The translations under genes and the position numbers were made by a program. Below, piece by piece: positions 37,092-48,128 of a DNA stretch of 64,000 nt (position 1 is its first letter; every line of letters starts with the position of its first letter). The notes under the pieces were generated by a model. It did not search any database. It worked only from the letters and a program-made list of their open reading frames with translations, and was not told the origin of the DNA. This stretch comes from Aphelocoma coerulescens (taxonomy: Eukaryota; Chordata; Aves; Passeriformes; Corvidae), in assembly GCF_041296385.1 (NCBI RefSeq), contig NW_027184085.1:56449109-56513108 (forward strand), read 5' to 3'.

Positions 37092-37108
37092 TTTTTTTTT
37101 TTTTTTTT
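37092..37108. repeat. Poly-T tract (17 T)
   Basis: Uninterrupted run of 17 T. Confidence 0.95.
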
Positions 37109-37701
37109 AAATCACATAAACACTGATCCAGGTTTTCAGAACTGCATAAAAAAACCCACCAAGACCATTCATTTTGAGCAGGCCTGGATGGTAAAAGTGA
37201 AGCTTGTGAAACTACGCAAAATGAACAGTGGATAGAGAACAATGAAGTTTTCAGGTCATCCATAAATCAGGTTCAAGATATTTGAATTGAAGAGGAGAAG
37301 TTACTTCTTACCAGTAGACTCCTTACAGGTATTTTTATATAGTTCATAAAGCAGGCAGAAAATAACATTTTCAATCACAATCAGCTCCTCATGAAATACC
37401 AGGTGAATTGTTTGACACAGCATTAATAAATGCCTCCATTCTGCCATTCTCTTTGCTATTTTAGTGCAAATACATGACACCAAGCTTTTACTCATTAGAG
37501 AGACTATAAGTTCAGGAAAGCAGCAGTAGGGTCGTATTCAAAGATCTCCTCCCAACATTACTTACTGTGACAATATTTTTCTTCATATTCTTTGGTGGGA
37601 TTACCCAGCCATTTGATTCTGAGCAGAAAAGTCTACACACTGCTAGTGCTGTTATCTTCAGAGCAATGAGGACTACATAAAGAGCTTCTTGAACATTAGC
37701 C

Positions 37702-37719
37702 TTTTTTTTTTTTTTTTTT
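37702..37719. repeat. Poly-T tract (18 T)
   Basis: Uninterrupted run of 18 T followed by AG. No exon-like sequence follows. Confidence 0.95.
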
Positions 37720-38859
37720 AGAATTACCTTCTAGTGAAATAAAACAAAAGAAATGACATTAAAAGACTTGCTGTTAAAAACCAGACATCTGGTTCTATGG
37801 AAAGATGATAGGGCATCCTCATGTTTTGCACTAAAGGAGAGATGCATTGATTATAGGTCCTACCTGATCTTGTCATTTGACTAAGGCCATTCCCAAATTT
37901 TTCTCATCAGCTAGTCACAGGATCCTGCTATCAATCTGCAACTCATTGTTGTTCAACCCATGAGCTCAGCAGTCAACACCTCACAAGGAAGACAGGATTT
38001 ATTATACAACCTGATCATAGTCTAAAGGGTGCAAATGCAAGTGCTCTGACCCTACAGCCTTCTTGAGGACAGTTGGCTTACTTCTGTTTGTGCCCACAAT
38101 GTTGTGCATGTTTACCCACTCTCTGACCATGTACAATAGGAAGTGCAAAGTAAACAGGTTTCGGGTGACTGAGTAGCTGAGCAGCTGCACAGGTCACTGT
38201 GGCAAAAGTTGGTCTGAAACATGTGCTTCTGCAAGCAGAAAGGTGTTCTAAGCCACAGACAGTAATTATTGATAGCTCTGTGTATGAAGGAAAATATCCT
38301 GTCATCTGTCAGGGCAGAGAGGTGTCACCATTACCTCTCTCTCCTATCTCACCTGTGTCTTTTAAATCGTCTGCATTCCTTTGTGATTTATGTGTTGAGT
38401 CATATTTGGTTTCAGGAAAGAAAATGAACAAGGGTGCAGGTACTTACTTTACCACATAACTTAGAGGTGACCTCCAAGGTCCCCACCTTGTCCTATGACT
38501 CAGAGAAGTGAAGACAGAGAGAATTTAAGATACCTCTATATTTCATGCCTGTGCCCCACAGGCAACACCTGATTCTAGAAAGGTTTGATCCCTCTCAGAA
38601 CTTCTTCCTGTTGCTTGAGGAACTGGTAATCTCTTGCCTTTGCTGAGATTGCAACGTTTGCCTGTCAATCTTCTGGATATTGTGAGAAGGACAACTCTCC
38701 TCTCCTCTGAAACAATATTGTGGAAAAGCTTTCTTGGCTTTGCTGACCCCTTGTCAATTTATCTTGACTAAATAGACTTATATAGTATTGGTTCCTTGCA
38801 TATTTTCCAAAGGTTCTTGTAGGTGTAAATCTTGCCACAATGCCCCAGCCAAATATCAT

Positions 38860-39010
38860 TCATCTGGAATGACAGCCACACATTTGCTCTAGCTGTCATT
38901 CTGTCATTCAAGTCAGCTGCTGTTGCACTTAAAGGCCACCAGCAACAAGCTGCTACTCCAGCTGTTGAGGAGGTAGCCAAGCCTCGATCACTCTTCCTCC
39001 CTCTGAGCCC
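38860..39010. promoter_or_regulatory. CNE-like block with repeated TGACAG and CAGCTG sites
   Basis: GAATGACAG (38867-38875) faces two consecutive copies of its reverse complement CTGTCATTC (38893-38901 and 38901-38909). TGACAG is the core of MEIS/PREP/TGIF (TALE homeodomain) sites. Two CAGCTG E-boxes follow (38914-38919 and 38959-38964). This looks like an enhancer core. The overlapping plus- and minus-strand frames (about 70 codons) have no domain. Regulatory role is inference. Confidence 0.35.
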
Positions 39011-39094
39011 TTCTGCTAGCTCCTCTGCTCCTGTTTTGCATTTCAGTGTAGCAGTATAGCAAGACGTGGTGGAACTGCCCGTTGCCAGCCCTAT

Positions 39095-39200
39095 GTTTTG
39101 TTCCTCATTCTGTCTCTGACTTGGAACATGATCTCTGTGCCTCAGCTTTTACAGAGCATTTTACAACATCCTTTGAGATCTACAGATGCAACAGATTAAT
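39095..39200 (+). mobile_element. MIR-like ancient SINE remnant
   Basis: The phrase 'ctctgacttggaacatgatctctgtgcctcag' (39113-39146) matches the conserved MIR core 'cttgggcaagtcact..tctctgtgcctcag'. It is followed by 'cctttgagatctacagatg', which matches the MIR 3' 'gctttgagat' tail region. Divergence is high, as expected for an element fixed before birds arose. Confidence 0.55.
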
Positions 39201-42200
39201 CAGATACAACCTAGAAATTCTATGTTTTCAATTAAGATATAAATGACAGACATACATTCTAACATTATTTCTGGAAACCCTTATAAAATGTCTTCGGAAT
39301 GTAATTTGTGGCCCTGTGAAAACTGACACTTGGTTTTAAATGCAGCTTTTGCTTTTGTCTCTTTAAGTGAAACTCTTTGTGTTGACGCATAGTTATTTAG
39401 GGAAATAAATGCAACTTTGTGTGAGCTAAGCTAATGGAGCTTTAACATGAAGGGAAAGAATTACAGCACGTTAGGAATTTTGGTAGGAGACAAGATACAA
39501 AGAAGTTGCCACATTTTCTTTAAGCATGGTTATAACTCTGGTTTGGGAAAAGACAAAAGGGTAGAATTGGATAGTTAGTTTATGAATGTGGATGTAACAG
39601 AGAGAGCTCATTGGTTTCGTAGGTCTGTGTTAGATTCCCACAGCCCTGAACAAACAGCTCTCAGCCTTATGTTTTCTAAGCTTTTGTCTTCCCACTTTGG
39701 AATTCTGACTACGGGCACATTACCAAGCCAACTGGATTCACTACAAAGCTCCAGTGTAGCTCTTTTTATCACAAAGATCAAGACAACAATTGTGTGCCTA
39801 CAAGAAAAGAACAACTAAAACCATCAAGCAAACATTAAAAGAACAATTCTAGAGATAGTTGCCTTTGAACTGCAATAATGGGCAACATTCAGTCCTGAGA
39901 TTTGAATTCAGAGTTAAAGGAATTCATTACTAACTGCCTTTCTTTGTAATTATCCAAGCTGCTGGCAATGTATATTTTCAGCAGCATTAATTTCGTGCAA
40001 CGTAATATTTTGTAGTTGTGCTGAACCCCACACAAAGGCAGCATTGTAAATCTGCTTTATGGAGTTAGTTTTGTTTATTATAGAGTTCGTATATGAAAAA
40101 GGAAGAAATCTAAATTTTGTGTTGGCTTCTCCCCAAACCACAGAAAATGGAGTATTGTTTTACAAGAGCTTGTTCTGAAATATCACTTCCCGACTGTAAA
40201 AGAAGCATGGTGTATTTGCAGATGCATTCCACAAGCATGCAGAATGTCCAGCTGCAAAAATATAGTAGGAGCTGACCTTCTTTTTTTTCCTTTCCAGAAT
40301 AGCCATTTCACACTTTTGGGAGAGCTGAGGGGTGTGGGGAGATAACTACAATTTTAAAATATGCTTCATTTTGCAATGCCCCAAAAGTAACTTGAGTTGA
40401 AATCAACCAGACACCAGTAATTCAGAATAAGCATTCTGTCTGAGGATCCTTGACCACTGTTATTTTAGTTCTGGTACCAAAAACCCAAACCATAGAAATA
40501 GTTTCAGTAGAGCATCCTGCACTCTTTTATTATTCTCTCCCACCTCTGCCCTGCCTTTTCAATAGATTAGCTTTGGAGTCACAGTTAATCAGATGCCTGA
40601 AACTTTATTTTTTTCTTTGAAGGGTGTTACATGATTTTAAAAGTTCTTCCCAGATATTTTGGTCTCAATAGAAATATTACAGAATATGAAGTGACCTGCA
40701 AACCCCCAATTTTGAGTTGGTAATTTTGGCCATTGCATGAACAGATGATGAAATATGTATGTGATGTGCAATTTAAGCAAATTGAATGAGGTCTGTGACC
40801 CATAACTGATGAAGAGGACAAAATTTTTCACTTCTGTCCACTGAAGTGTGGACAGATGTACGGTCTCTCTTTGGCATCTTCACCTCCTCTGATCTCAAGA
40901 GGAATGCAGAGATGCCATGGCAGCAACTTATATGGTTCTGTGGAGAAACAATTAGCTTAATGACCATTTCCACACTAAATATGTGTCAGACCACTTGGTT
41001 TCTCATTCTCACAGTTAATAGGTTACAGGAATTCAGAATGGCTATACATTTAAAGGGTTTTCTTTACTGACTAACTTCAGGAAGTTTGGTACAAACTCTG
41101 TGAAAGTTCCATCTGATTAATCTGGGAAGCTGATGAAGAAATCACTTCCCTTTGACCACTTCTGGCACTATATCAATCTAATATAAGGGAGTCCTTTAAT
41201 AATTGAATAAAAGAAGCATTAGTGTCCTGGAAAACTGACGTACAGGAGGACAAATTGTATATTTCACAATACTGAGTGTCCTGGATCATTTCAGGGAAGT
41301 TGTTCAGTGTGACTAAAGTAAAATTTGGGTCGTATTTTGCATGTCATACTATACTTTCTAAAACTTCCTTTTTGGAAAGCATTTATCTTTTTTTTTTAAT
41401 GTATTTTTGAATTGGAACTACCTCTTGCTTGTATATGTTTACAAAACAGAATGTATCTGGTATCTAGAAAATATGAACTATGGATAAATTTTTCATAATT
41501 TTCAGGTGGGAAGCTTGGGAGTAGATATCCTCATTTTCTCAATTCTGCTCTGGCCAGTCCTTATAAATCATGCTGATGTGTTGAGGCATCAGCAGAAAAT
41601 AGACCTTCCTTTGATCTGATGCTGCAATTGGTCTAGATTTGTGGTGTCCTCTCACTTTGGTGCAGCTCACATTTAGCATTGCCAAAACCCATGGTACTTT
41701 AATTAATAGCAGGTAAAAGTATATCCTGGCACTGCAAAGAATCTCTGGTACACACTTTTAGCAAGGACTATTCTGCTCTACTTCTACTAAACTATTCTCT
41801 TTCAAAATTGGATTGTTTTCTAATACAGTCCACAAACTAGTTTTCTTGGTGGTACACACCTCAAGTGTGTGTTCTGAAACCTGGTTCATTAGTGTTCGTG
41901 GAAAACAAAAAAAAGTTCTGAGAAAAGCTAAAATGAAAAAACAGTTACAATAAACTGAATGTTTATTTTTCCAATCTACTGTTTTAAGTTCTACAAATCC
42001 CATGTATCAAGAAACAATTGGAAAAAACCCCAAAACCAGCTCTTTTCAAGCAGTTAGCACACTGTCTATGAGATCATATTAAGAATTGAGCTATAGCCTG
42101 TCATATTTTTGCATTACATGAAACATCTGCATCTCAAGTTTGTATTTTATTTCAATTTTTCTCTGAAGGTAAGGGTTTCCGAAGAACTATACCAAGGAAC

Positions 42201-44204
42201 TAAACTTTGGGATTCCACTTTAGCTGGAACTTTAACTCCACCTTGATACAAATGTCCCCATGATGGTGTGGTATCTAGCTTCTTCGAAAGCAGCACTGAG
42301 GCTCTCCTCTGTTTTTAAAATGATTTGCTTTGGTAAATTACCACAAGTCCAGCCATTTCAGCAAAGATTTGAATATTTTTTGCAAGCACTATGAGATGGT
42401 AATGCAAGTGCATTAAATGTCCATCAAGTGCAATTCAGTAATGGCAAATGAAATTAAATAAGATAAAATGAAAAGAAGTAGTGAAACTACTTCTTATATC
42501 ACCACCATTAGCTTTTTAGTAGCTATGTCAAGTTACTTGTTTTAAGTTGTCTGATGTTGCTAATTTAGGCATGCCTACAAAAGCATCTCAGTAATGATCT
42601 AGCAAGAAAATTAAATATTATTCATATATGTATGTGTGAGAGAAAAAAAATCTTTACTATGCAGCTGTAAGATGGGGAATTACCATTAGAAAGTGATCAT
42701 ATAATCATGCATTATTTATACAGTTATAAGAGACACATTTGGTATCCTGAGGTTTATAGTATTATTGTATTATTTACCTTAAACTGCAAGTCTTCAGCTT
42801 ATTAAACATAGAAGCATAGACAGTCATTTTGAAAGAATATTATCTTAGGAACATATATCTTTAGACTAGCTTTCAAAGTTTTAAAAACTCAAAAGGCAGA
42901 TATAATTTCCTCAATGTTAATTGCTGTTTTATTAAATGAACCATTCTCATTGGTTTTAAAGCCTCCAATCAGAAATCCCTTTAAGATAGTACTCAGCCTC
43001 TATTTTAAAGGTAAGGAAGAGGTGCTGCTGGGAAAAAAAAAATTAATAGTTGTCTAACATTTCTAATATATTTTGGAACTATACTGTACTTGTTAATGAA
43101 ACTGTGAGAGCTAAAATGTTACAAATTAGTTTAAATTCCCCTTCACTTTTGCTTTATGCTTATCAAAGTGCTTCTAGTATTGTATATTATTAAATATGGG
43201 TTATAGTTTAGACTTACATGTTTTTAATTGAACAGAATTTACACCAGATTAGTCAATGAAAAACAATACTTGTGCATATCAAGCTGTAAAATCTTAGTTT
43301 AGAAAGACAAAAAAAATAAAATAAGATTAAAATGTGTAGAAGGTGTAGAACACCTTTGTATCATTATTTTGTGCCTTTATGCCTTGAAAGCATTTTTTAT
43401 GTATATACATTTTTGACCTGGAAACCCAAAACTTAATTACATCAGGCCTTCAGTGGGATCTGTTTAAATAAGAGGATATCTCTCAACACAGTTTTTGGCA
43501 AGTGATAATTGGTTTGAAGTGGAGGTGTTAGAAAATATTTTTTGCAGTGTATGGGAAGAAACGGCTCCTTGTTGATAGTAGAACAAAACAAACTGTCTGC
43601 CATTTAATCCATTTGTGTCTTTGGGTGTTTTCTTTACAACATGTGTGAAACTTTTATTTAGAAACTGATGTGGAAATGGGGGTCATTTTTTCCTTTTGAA
43701 GTGCAGGGTAAGAGCCCTGAGAAGACTCTGGTCTCAGTGCTAGAGAGGACTGAAGGCGGGGGCCAAGTCCATGCAGAGACAGATGAGAAGGAGACTTGTT
43801 TAATAACCCTTCCTTCCTCACTAGTCAAAGTAGCAGTAATAGAAAAAAAGAAACCTACTGTGAAAACTTCTTCAGCTCCCAATGTGAGGTCCAGGTGCAA
43901 GAAGTGTTAAGTGTCATGTAGTCCCCTCCATTTGTTTCAATCCTGGATGAGCTGCACTGTCTGTAGTCAGGTTAGAAAAGAGAGTCAATTACTGTGAGAT
44001 ACAGAGGGACCACCTGCCAAATGACGGTGTGTGTTCATGTGAGATTGTTGAAGCTTTCTTTCTCCTTTTCATTAAAAAAATGGCTTTCAGTTCATGAGTT
44101 TGTGCAAAGTAAGGGGTTAGTATACCACATTTAAGAGATGACGACCAAAGATAATTATGGAACATTCAATGCATGTGTGTATATCTCCTGTTAATTGGAA
44201 ATCC
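39201..44204. other. Non-coding, no supported gene
   Basis: Five kilobases of AT-rich sequence with short A/T runs. A segment at 43668-43910 has 80-codon frames on both strands; the plus one follows an acceptor-like AG but has no recognisable domain. Confidence 0.5.
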
Positions 44205-44815
44205 ACAGCAAGTGGTACCTTCTAGGCTGCTTTAGGAGGAGTTGCCAGCAGGTCAAGGTAGGTGATCCTTCTCCTCTGCTCAGTACCACAGAGGAACACC
44301 TGGAGTGCTGGGTCCAGTCTGGGCTTCCCAGTGCAAGACACATGGACAGACTGGAGTCACTCCAGCAAAGGGCAGGAAAGTTAATTAAGGGCTTGGAATA
44401 TACGACATGTGAGGAGAGGCCAAGAGAGATGGAAATGGTTAGCTTGGAAAAGAAAACACTCAGGGGAATCTTATCCATGTGAACAAACACTGGGGAGCAG
44501 GGGGAGCTTATGAAGGTGGAACAACAATGCCTAGTGATGCTCTTCTCAGTGGTGCCCAGTGACTGGACAAAAGATATTGTATACAAACTGAAACGCAGAA
44601 AATTCTGATCAAGTTGTTTGCTTTGTTGTTTTTCCTAATGTGAGAATGATCAAACAGTGCAACAGGTTGCCTGGAGTGGTTGCAAAACCTCCATCTTTGG
44701 AGATGTCCAAAGCCCTGAGCAACCTGATCCACCTGATCCTGGTTTGAGCAGATGATTTCAACTGGGTGATATCCAGAGGTCCCTTCCAGACTCAAACCTT
44801 CTGCAAATCTGTGAC
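44205..44815 (+). mobile_element. CR1 LINE 3' end, 5'-truncated
   Basis: Plus-strand CR1 with the block 'ggaggagttgccagcaggtcaagg' (44235-44258). It also has 'cacctggagtgctgggtccagtctgggc' (44298-44325), 'ggagaggccaagagag' (44412-44427), 'ggtgcccagtgactgga' (44552-44568), 'gatgtccaaagccctgagcaacctgatcc' (44702-44730) and the terminal 'ccagaggtcccttccagactcaaacc'. About 600 bp of the ORF2 end and 3' UTR remain, with many indels. The 95-131-codon frames on both strands are relics or shadows of this element. Confidence 0.92.
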
Positions 44816-45688
44816 TTGCCAAGAGTTACTACACTGTGACACAATATGCTGGGTGAAATTTTTTTCTTTTCTTTTTTAAATATCTAATAATAATATGAAA
44901 TGTACTGGTTTTGTCATTGAACTCAGAAGTACACAAATCTTCATATTGGCCCTTTTTTTGAGCAATAGTCTCACAAGACTTTATTTCTTCCACTTAATTT
45001 CAAGGTCTTTTTGTTTTGATCCTGTATTTATTATAGGTGAAATACTTGGTTCAAGCAGCTGACCTTTCTCCTTTCCAGGAGAGTGTCAGACACAACTGAA
45101 AGAAAATAGAGCAAACTTTTTTCTTCCATTTTTTTTAATCCCGGTGTGGGTCTACCATTGTTAAGAAATAGCACGACATGGCTTTGAAGTATGAGGTGCA
45201 AAGAGAAATAGTAGACTCCTCTGCCTGCACTATGTGAGCAAAATTACCTGGCTAAGTGCAAACTAATCACGGGAGCAGGAGCTGGCACCTTGGGGAGGAC
45301 AAAAGCCCACTTCTCTCCCCTCCCAACTTGTAAACCAATGCATGCTAAGAGAACACTGATATTCAAGACCAACATTGATCATAAAGGAATGAACCCATTT
45401 TACCTAGAAGCTTGTTGTGTCACTTGGAGCTCCCTACTTTGTGTGCTCAGTGCTAATTGCCAACATCTCTGTTCTAAAAACTAGTAACAGTGCTTGAAGA
45501 CAGTTATTTCTGGAACACCAGTGTGTATGTACATTGTCTGTATAAATTTATCCAAACTACATGTGGTGAAGTGACATTGTTAATTAGCATAATGTTTTGC
45601 TTTACTGTGTGGACCCAGAGAAAGTATCTCATTAATGTTTTGCTTTTTTTTAAACTTTTTTTTTTCTTTCAAAAATTATCACTCTCAG
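44816..45688. other. Non-coding, nothing recognised
   Basis: AT-rich with T-runs near 45645-45665. No supported gene. Confidence 0.5.
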
Positions 45689-45881
45689 AAATAATTACCA
45701 GTACTGTGGTGATCAGGGGGCTGTGGTAGTTCAGCAGGATCTCAAGCAGAGTATCACTGAGCTGGAGCCCTGTGAGGAGCTGTTGGATGACCAGAGCTGG
45801 CGAGGGGGCAGCTCTAGGGACTCCTCCAAAACTCTCACCCTACCAATATTAAATCCTGATTCTGTGGTTCTAAAATCCTGA
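45689..45881 (+). other. Candidate 3'-terminal coding exon (unidentified)
   Basis: A 63-codon frame opens directly after an acceptor-like CTCTCAG (AG at 45687-45688) that lies downstream of a T/C-rich tract. It ends at TGA 45879-45881. The peptide starts NNYQYCGDQGAVVVQQDLKQ, is acidic in the middle (TELEPCEELLDD) and ends DSVVLKS. It is locally GC-richer than its flanks and has a CpG (45800-45801). I recognise no family. A minus-strand frame overlaps it. It could be the last exon of a gene lying across the window, a decayed coding fossil, or chance (such a run is not rare at this GC). Confidence 0.22.
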
Positions 45882-47639
45882 GACTGATGAATAAGAAACC
45901 TTTTTGAAGGTAGAAGTAAAAAAAGCAAACATTTGTTTGCCCTTTAAAATCATAAACCATTTTTTCTGCACTAATGGTATCCCATAAGAAAGAACATCAG
46001 ATGGAAAAGGTGGTGTCATGATTTCAAGCAGAGCCAGAAACACAGAAAGTTTATAAATTTTTTTTTTATAACCATTTTTTCATTATTCTTTTTTTAAGAA
46101 GAGGTTTCGTGTTTACTTCAGAAAAAAAAGTTTACCCCAGTGATTCTCATGGCCACTACCCAGCTCTTTGCTTTCAATTAACATTCCTGAAAATGAAACA
46201 AACAAACAAACAAAAAAAATCGCTTGTGTAAATGTTTATGGAAAATAAATAAAAATATCTCTGAATACCATCAAAGTAGATATATTAGTTTTATTCCAGC
46301 ATATGTTTATGAATACTTTCATGATGTATTCTGCCAGCTCTAGCCTTGAATTTGGACTTTAAAAAGCATTTCCAAAATTCTTTTCCACTTCCCTCTGAAC
46401 CGCCATGTTTATTCACTCATGCTGGTTTGTGTTTTCCATATGTTATCTCTAAAAAACAGGATTCCACAAAACTATGAATGCAGTAAATCTTGAGGCAAAG
46501 AGGTATTTGACATGTTTTCCTTATTAAAGTCTTGTGATATCCTTCAGATATATAAAACTTAAGCCCAAAAAGCACTGACCAAAACTGTGCAATTACTGGA
46601 TTGCCTGTTACATAAAACAGTCCACCACCATTTTAATGGTTACCAAGGCTCTTGCTGAGTACGGAGTCTTAATGTTAACACTGATCTGTCTGGGATTCAT
46701 GCTGGTTTTGAAAGGCAGCTCCTGGCTCCTGACCACGTTAGTGCAGTGTGGTATCTTTCCTTTTCACAAGAAAAACTAACTATGTACAACATTAATAATT
46801 TATACTCAGGAAGTAGCAAGGATGATAAAGCTCTGACTGTCAGACTTCCACAACTGCACAAGTATCTTTGCACGTGCATTGCTTCTGAAAGGAAACCCTT
46901 GGCAGGAACATACAGACTGGGTGTTAGTACACAAGCATAGGCAGTGAGCCACCTATAGAGACATTTACATTACAAATCCTGCTTTACAGTGCTCTGAAAG
47001 ATGACTGTCTGCCTAAATTGTGTTCATATGCTCTTGCTCATACCATCCTTTAAGGCAAGATTTGAGCATTTGAATTGTGAAAGTTCTTCTACTTGTGCTG
47101 GTACTTGGCTTGTTTGCTTCAGGAATGTAAAAAAAAAAAAAGTATTTGATTAACAGCTGCATTGTTCTTAACAACATCATATCTGCTAAACACTTCTGTT
47201 GTGTTTAAATATGTGTTTAAATTATGCTGCTGTTGTTACATTTGGTGTGGTTGGTAATGGTACTACCCCAAGCAAAGTGGAGAGGATTTTTACTATCATA
47301 TGGTGTACACCAATGTCACTATCAGGATAAGGCCATCTGTAAAAAGGAGACACAAAGAACAAAAAAAAATTAACTTTGCCTCATACATTACTGTGTTTAA
47401 GAAGACACACTAAGTATCTGTACAAAATTGTCATTTTCTAAAGGACATATTCTGTTTGTATTATTATAATATCCTGAAAAATACAGTTCTGGGTGTATTT
47501 TTTAACTATACTGTAGATAACATTACAACGTTGGTGGTCTTTATTGTGTTTTGGGGGGCGGGGGAGGCTATTTGCTTGAAAGCTGTTCTAAAAAAAAATA
47601 ATAGGATTATTCTCATCTTTCATTTAGTTTAATAATACA
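45882..47639. other. Non-coding, nothing recognised
   Basis: AT-rich sequence with A/T runs, a (CAAA)n microrepeat (about 46196-46213) and a G-rich run at 47553-47566. No supported gene. Confidence 0.5.
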
Positions 47640-48080
47640 CTACATACATTTGTCAATCAAATTAGAATTACTGTCAGACCATAATAATGCATTTTAGTTT
47701 AGCCAATATCAGTCAGACCTGATTTATTTGCTTAATACAAATCTAATTGACTTTCAGGCTGCTCGTCTCTTTTCAGCTGTTAACAGACCAAGTACATCTT
47801 TAATTTCCAAGACCGATGGTTTGGTAGCAGTTGAGAGGAAGAATGATTTGCATAAGGCCCCAGAAGGGTGCCAAAACTCTTCACGCTTTAAACAACAGCC
47901 TTTATTATTCTGTAAGTGGATGTGTTGAATTTTCATGCTTTTGTTTCCAGTTCAGCCCTGACAGAAAGAATAAAGTAGATTTTGCCAGCACCCCTGCTGT
48001 GCCCTGAGGGAGAAATTCAATGTGCCTCATTTGTCTTAATTGGAGAACCGCCCTTAGCACCAGCTTTTTCTATGAATATA
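47640..48080. promoter_or_regulatory. Strong CNE-like block with PBX-, POU- and homeodomain-type sites
   Basis: Contains TGTCAATCA (47651-47659, PBX/TALE type), a perfect octamer ATTTGCAT (47846-47853) and TTAATTGG (48036-48043). CpGs are kept near 47764, 47814, 47884 and 48049. Complexity is even over 400 bp. It also contains splice-like motifs: a GTAAGT donor at 47911-47916, and an acceptor at 47949-47950 followed by an 18-codon frame to TGA (48005-48007). Enhancer and exon are both possible. Confidence 0.4.
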
Positions 48081-48113
48081 TTAGCATAACAGACAGAAAA
48101 GTCTAAGACCACC

Positions 48114-48128
48114 TTTTTTTTTTTTTTT
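48114..48128. repeat. Poly-T tract (15 T)
   Basis: Uninterrupted T run. Confidence 0.9.

Larger units (their letters stand above)
28861..38859. other. Ten kilobases of non-coding sequence, no supported gene
   Basis: AT-rich unique sequence. Open frames stay below 87 codons and none has a domain. It contains short direct and inverted repeats (30081-30116, 30989-31017, 36322-36357), a poly-G run (34990-35004) and two poly-T tracts (37092-37108, 37702-37719). No transposon was confidently recognised. Confidence 0.5.

Noticed and set aside
44191..44586. 131-codon minus-strand open frame, the longest in the window
   Set aside because: It lies wholly antisense to a plus-strand CR1 copy.
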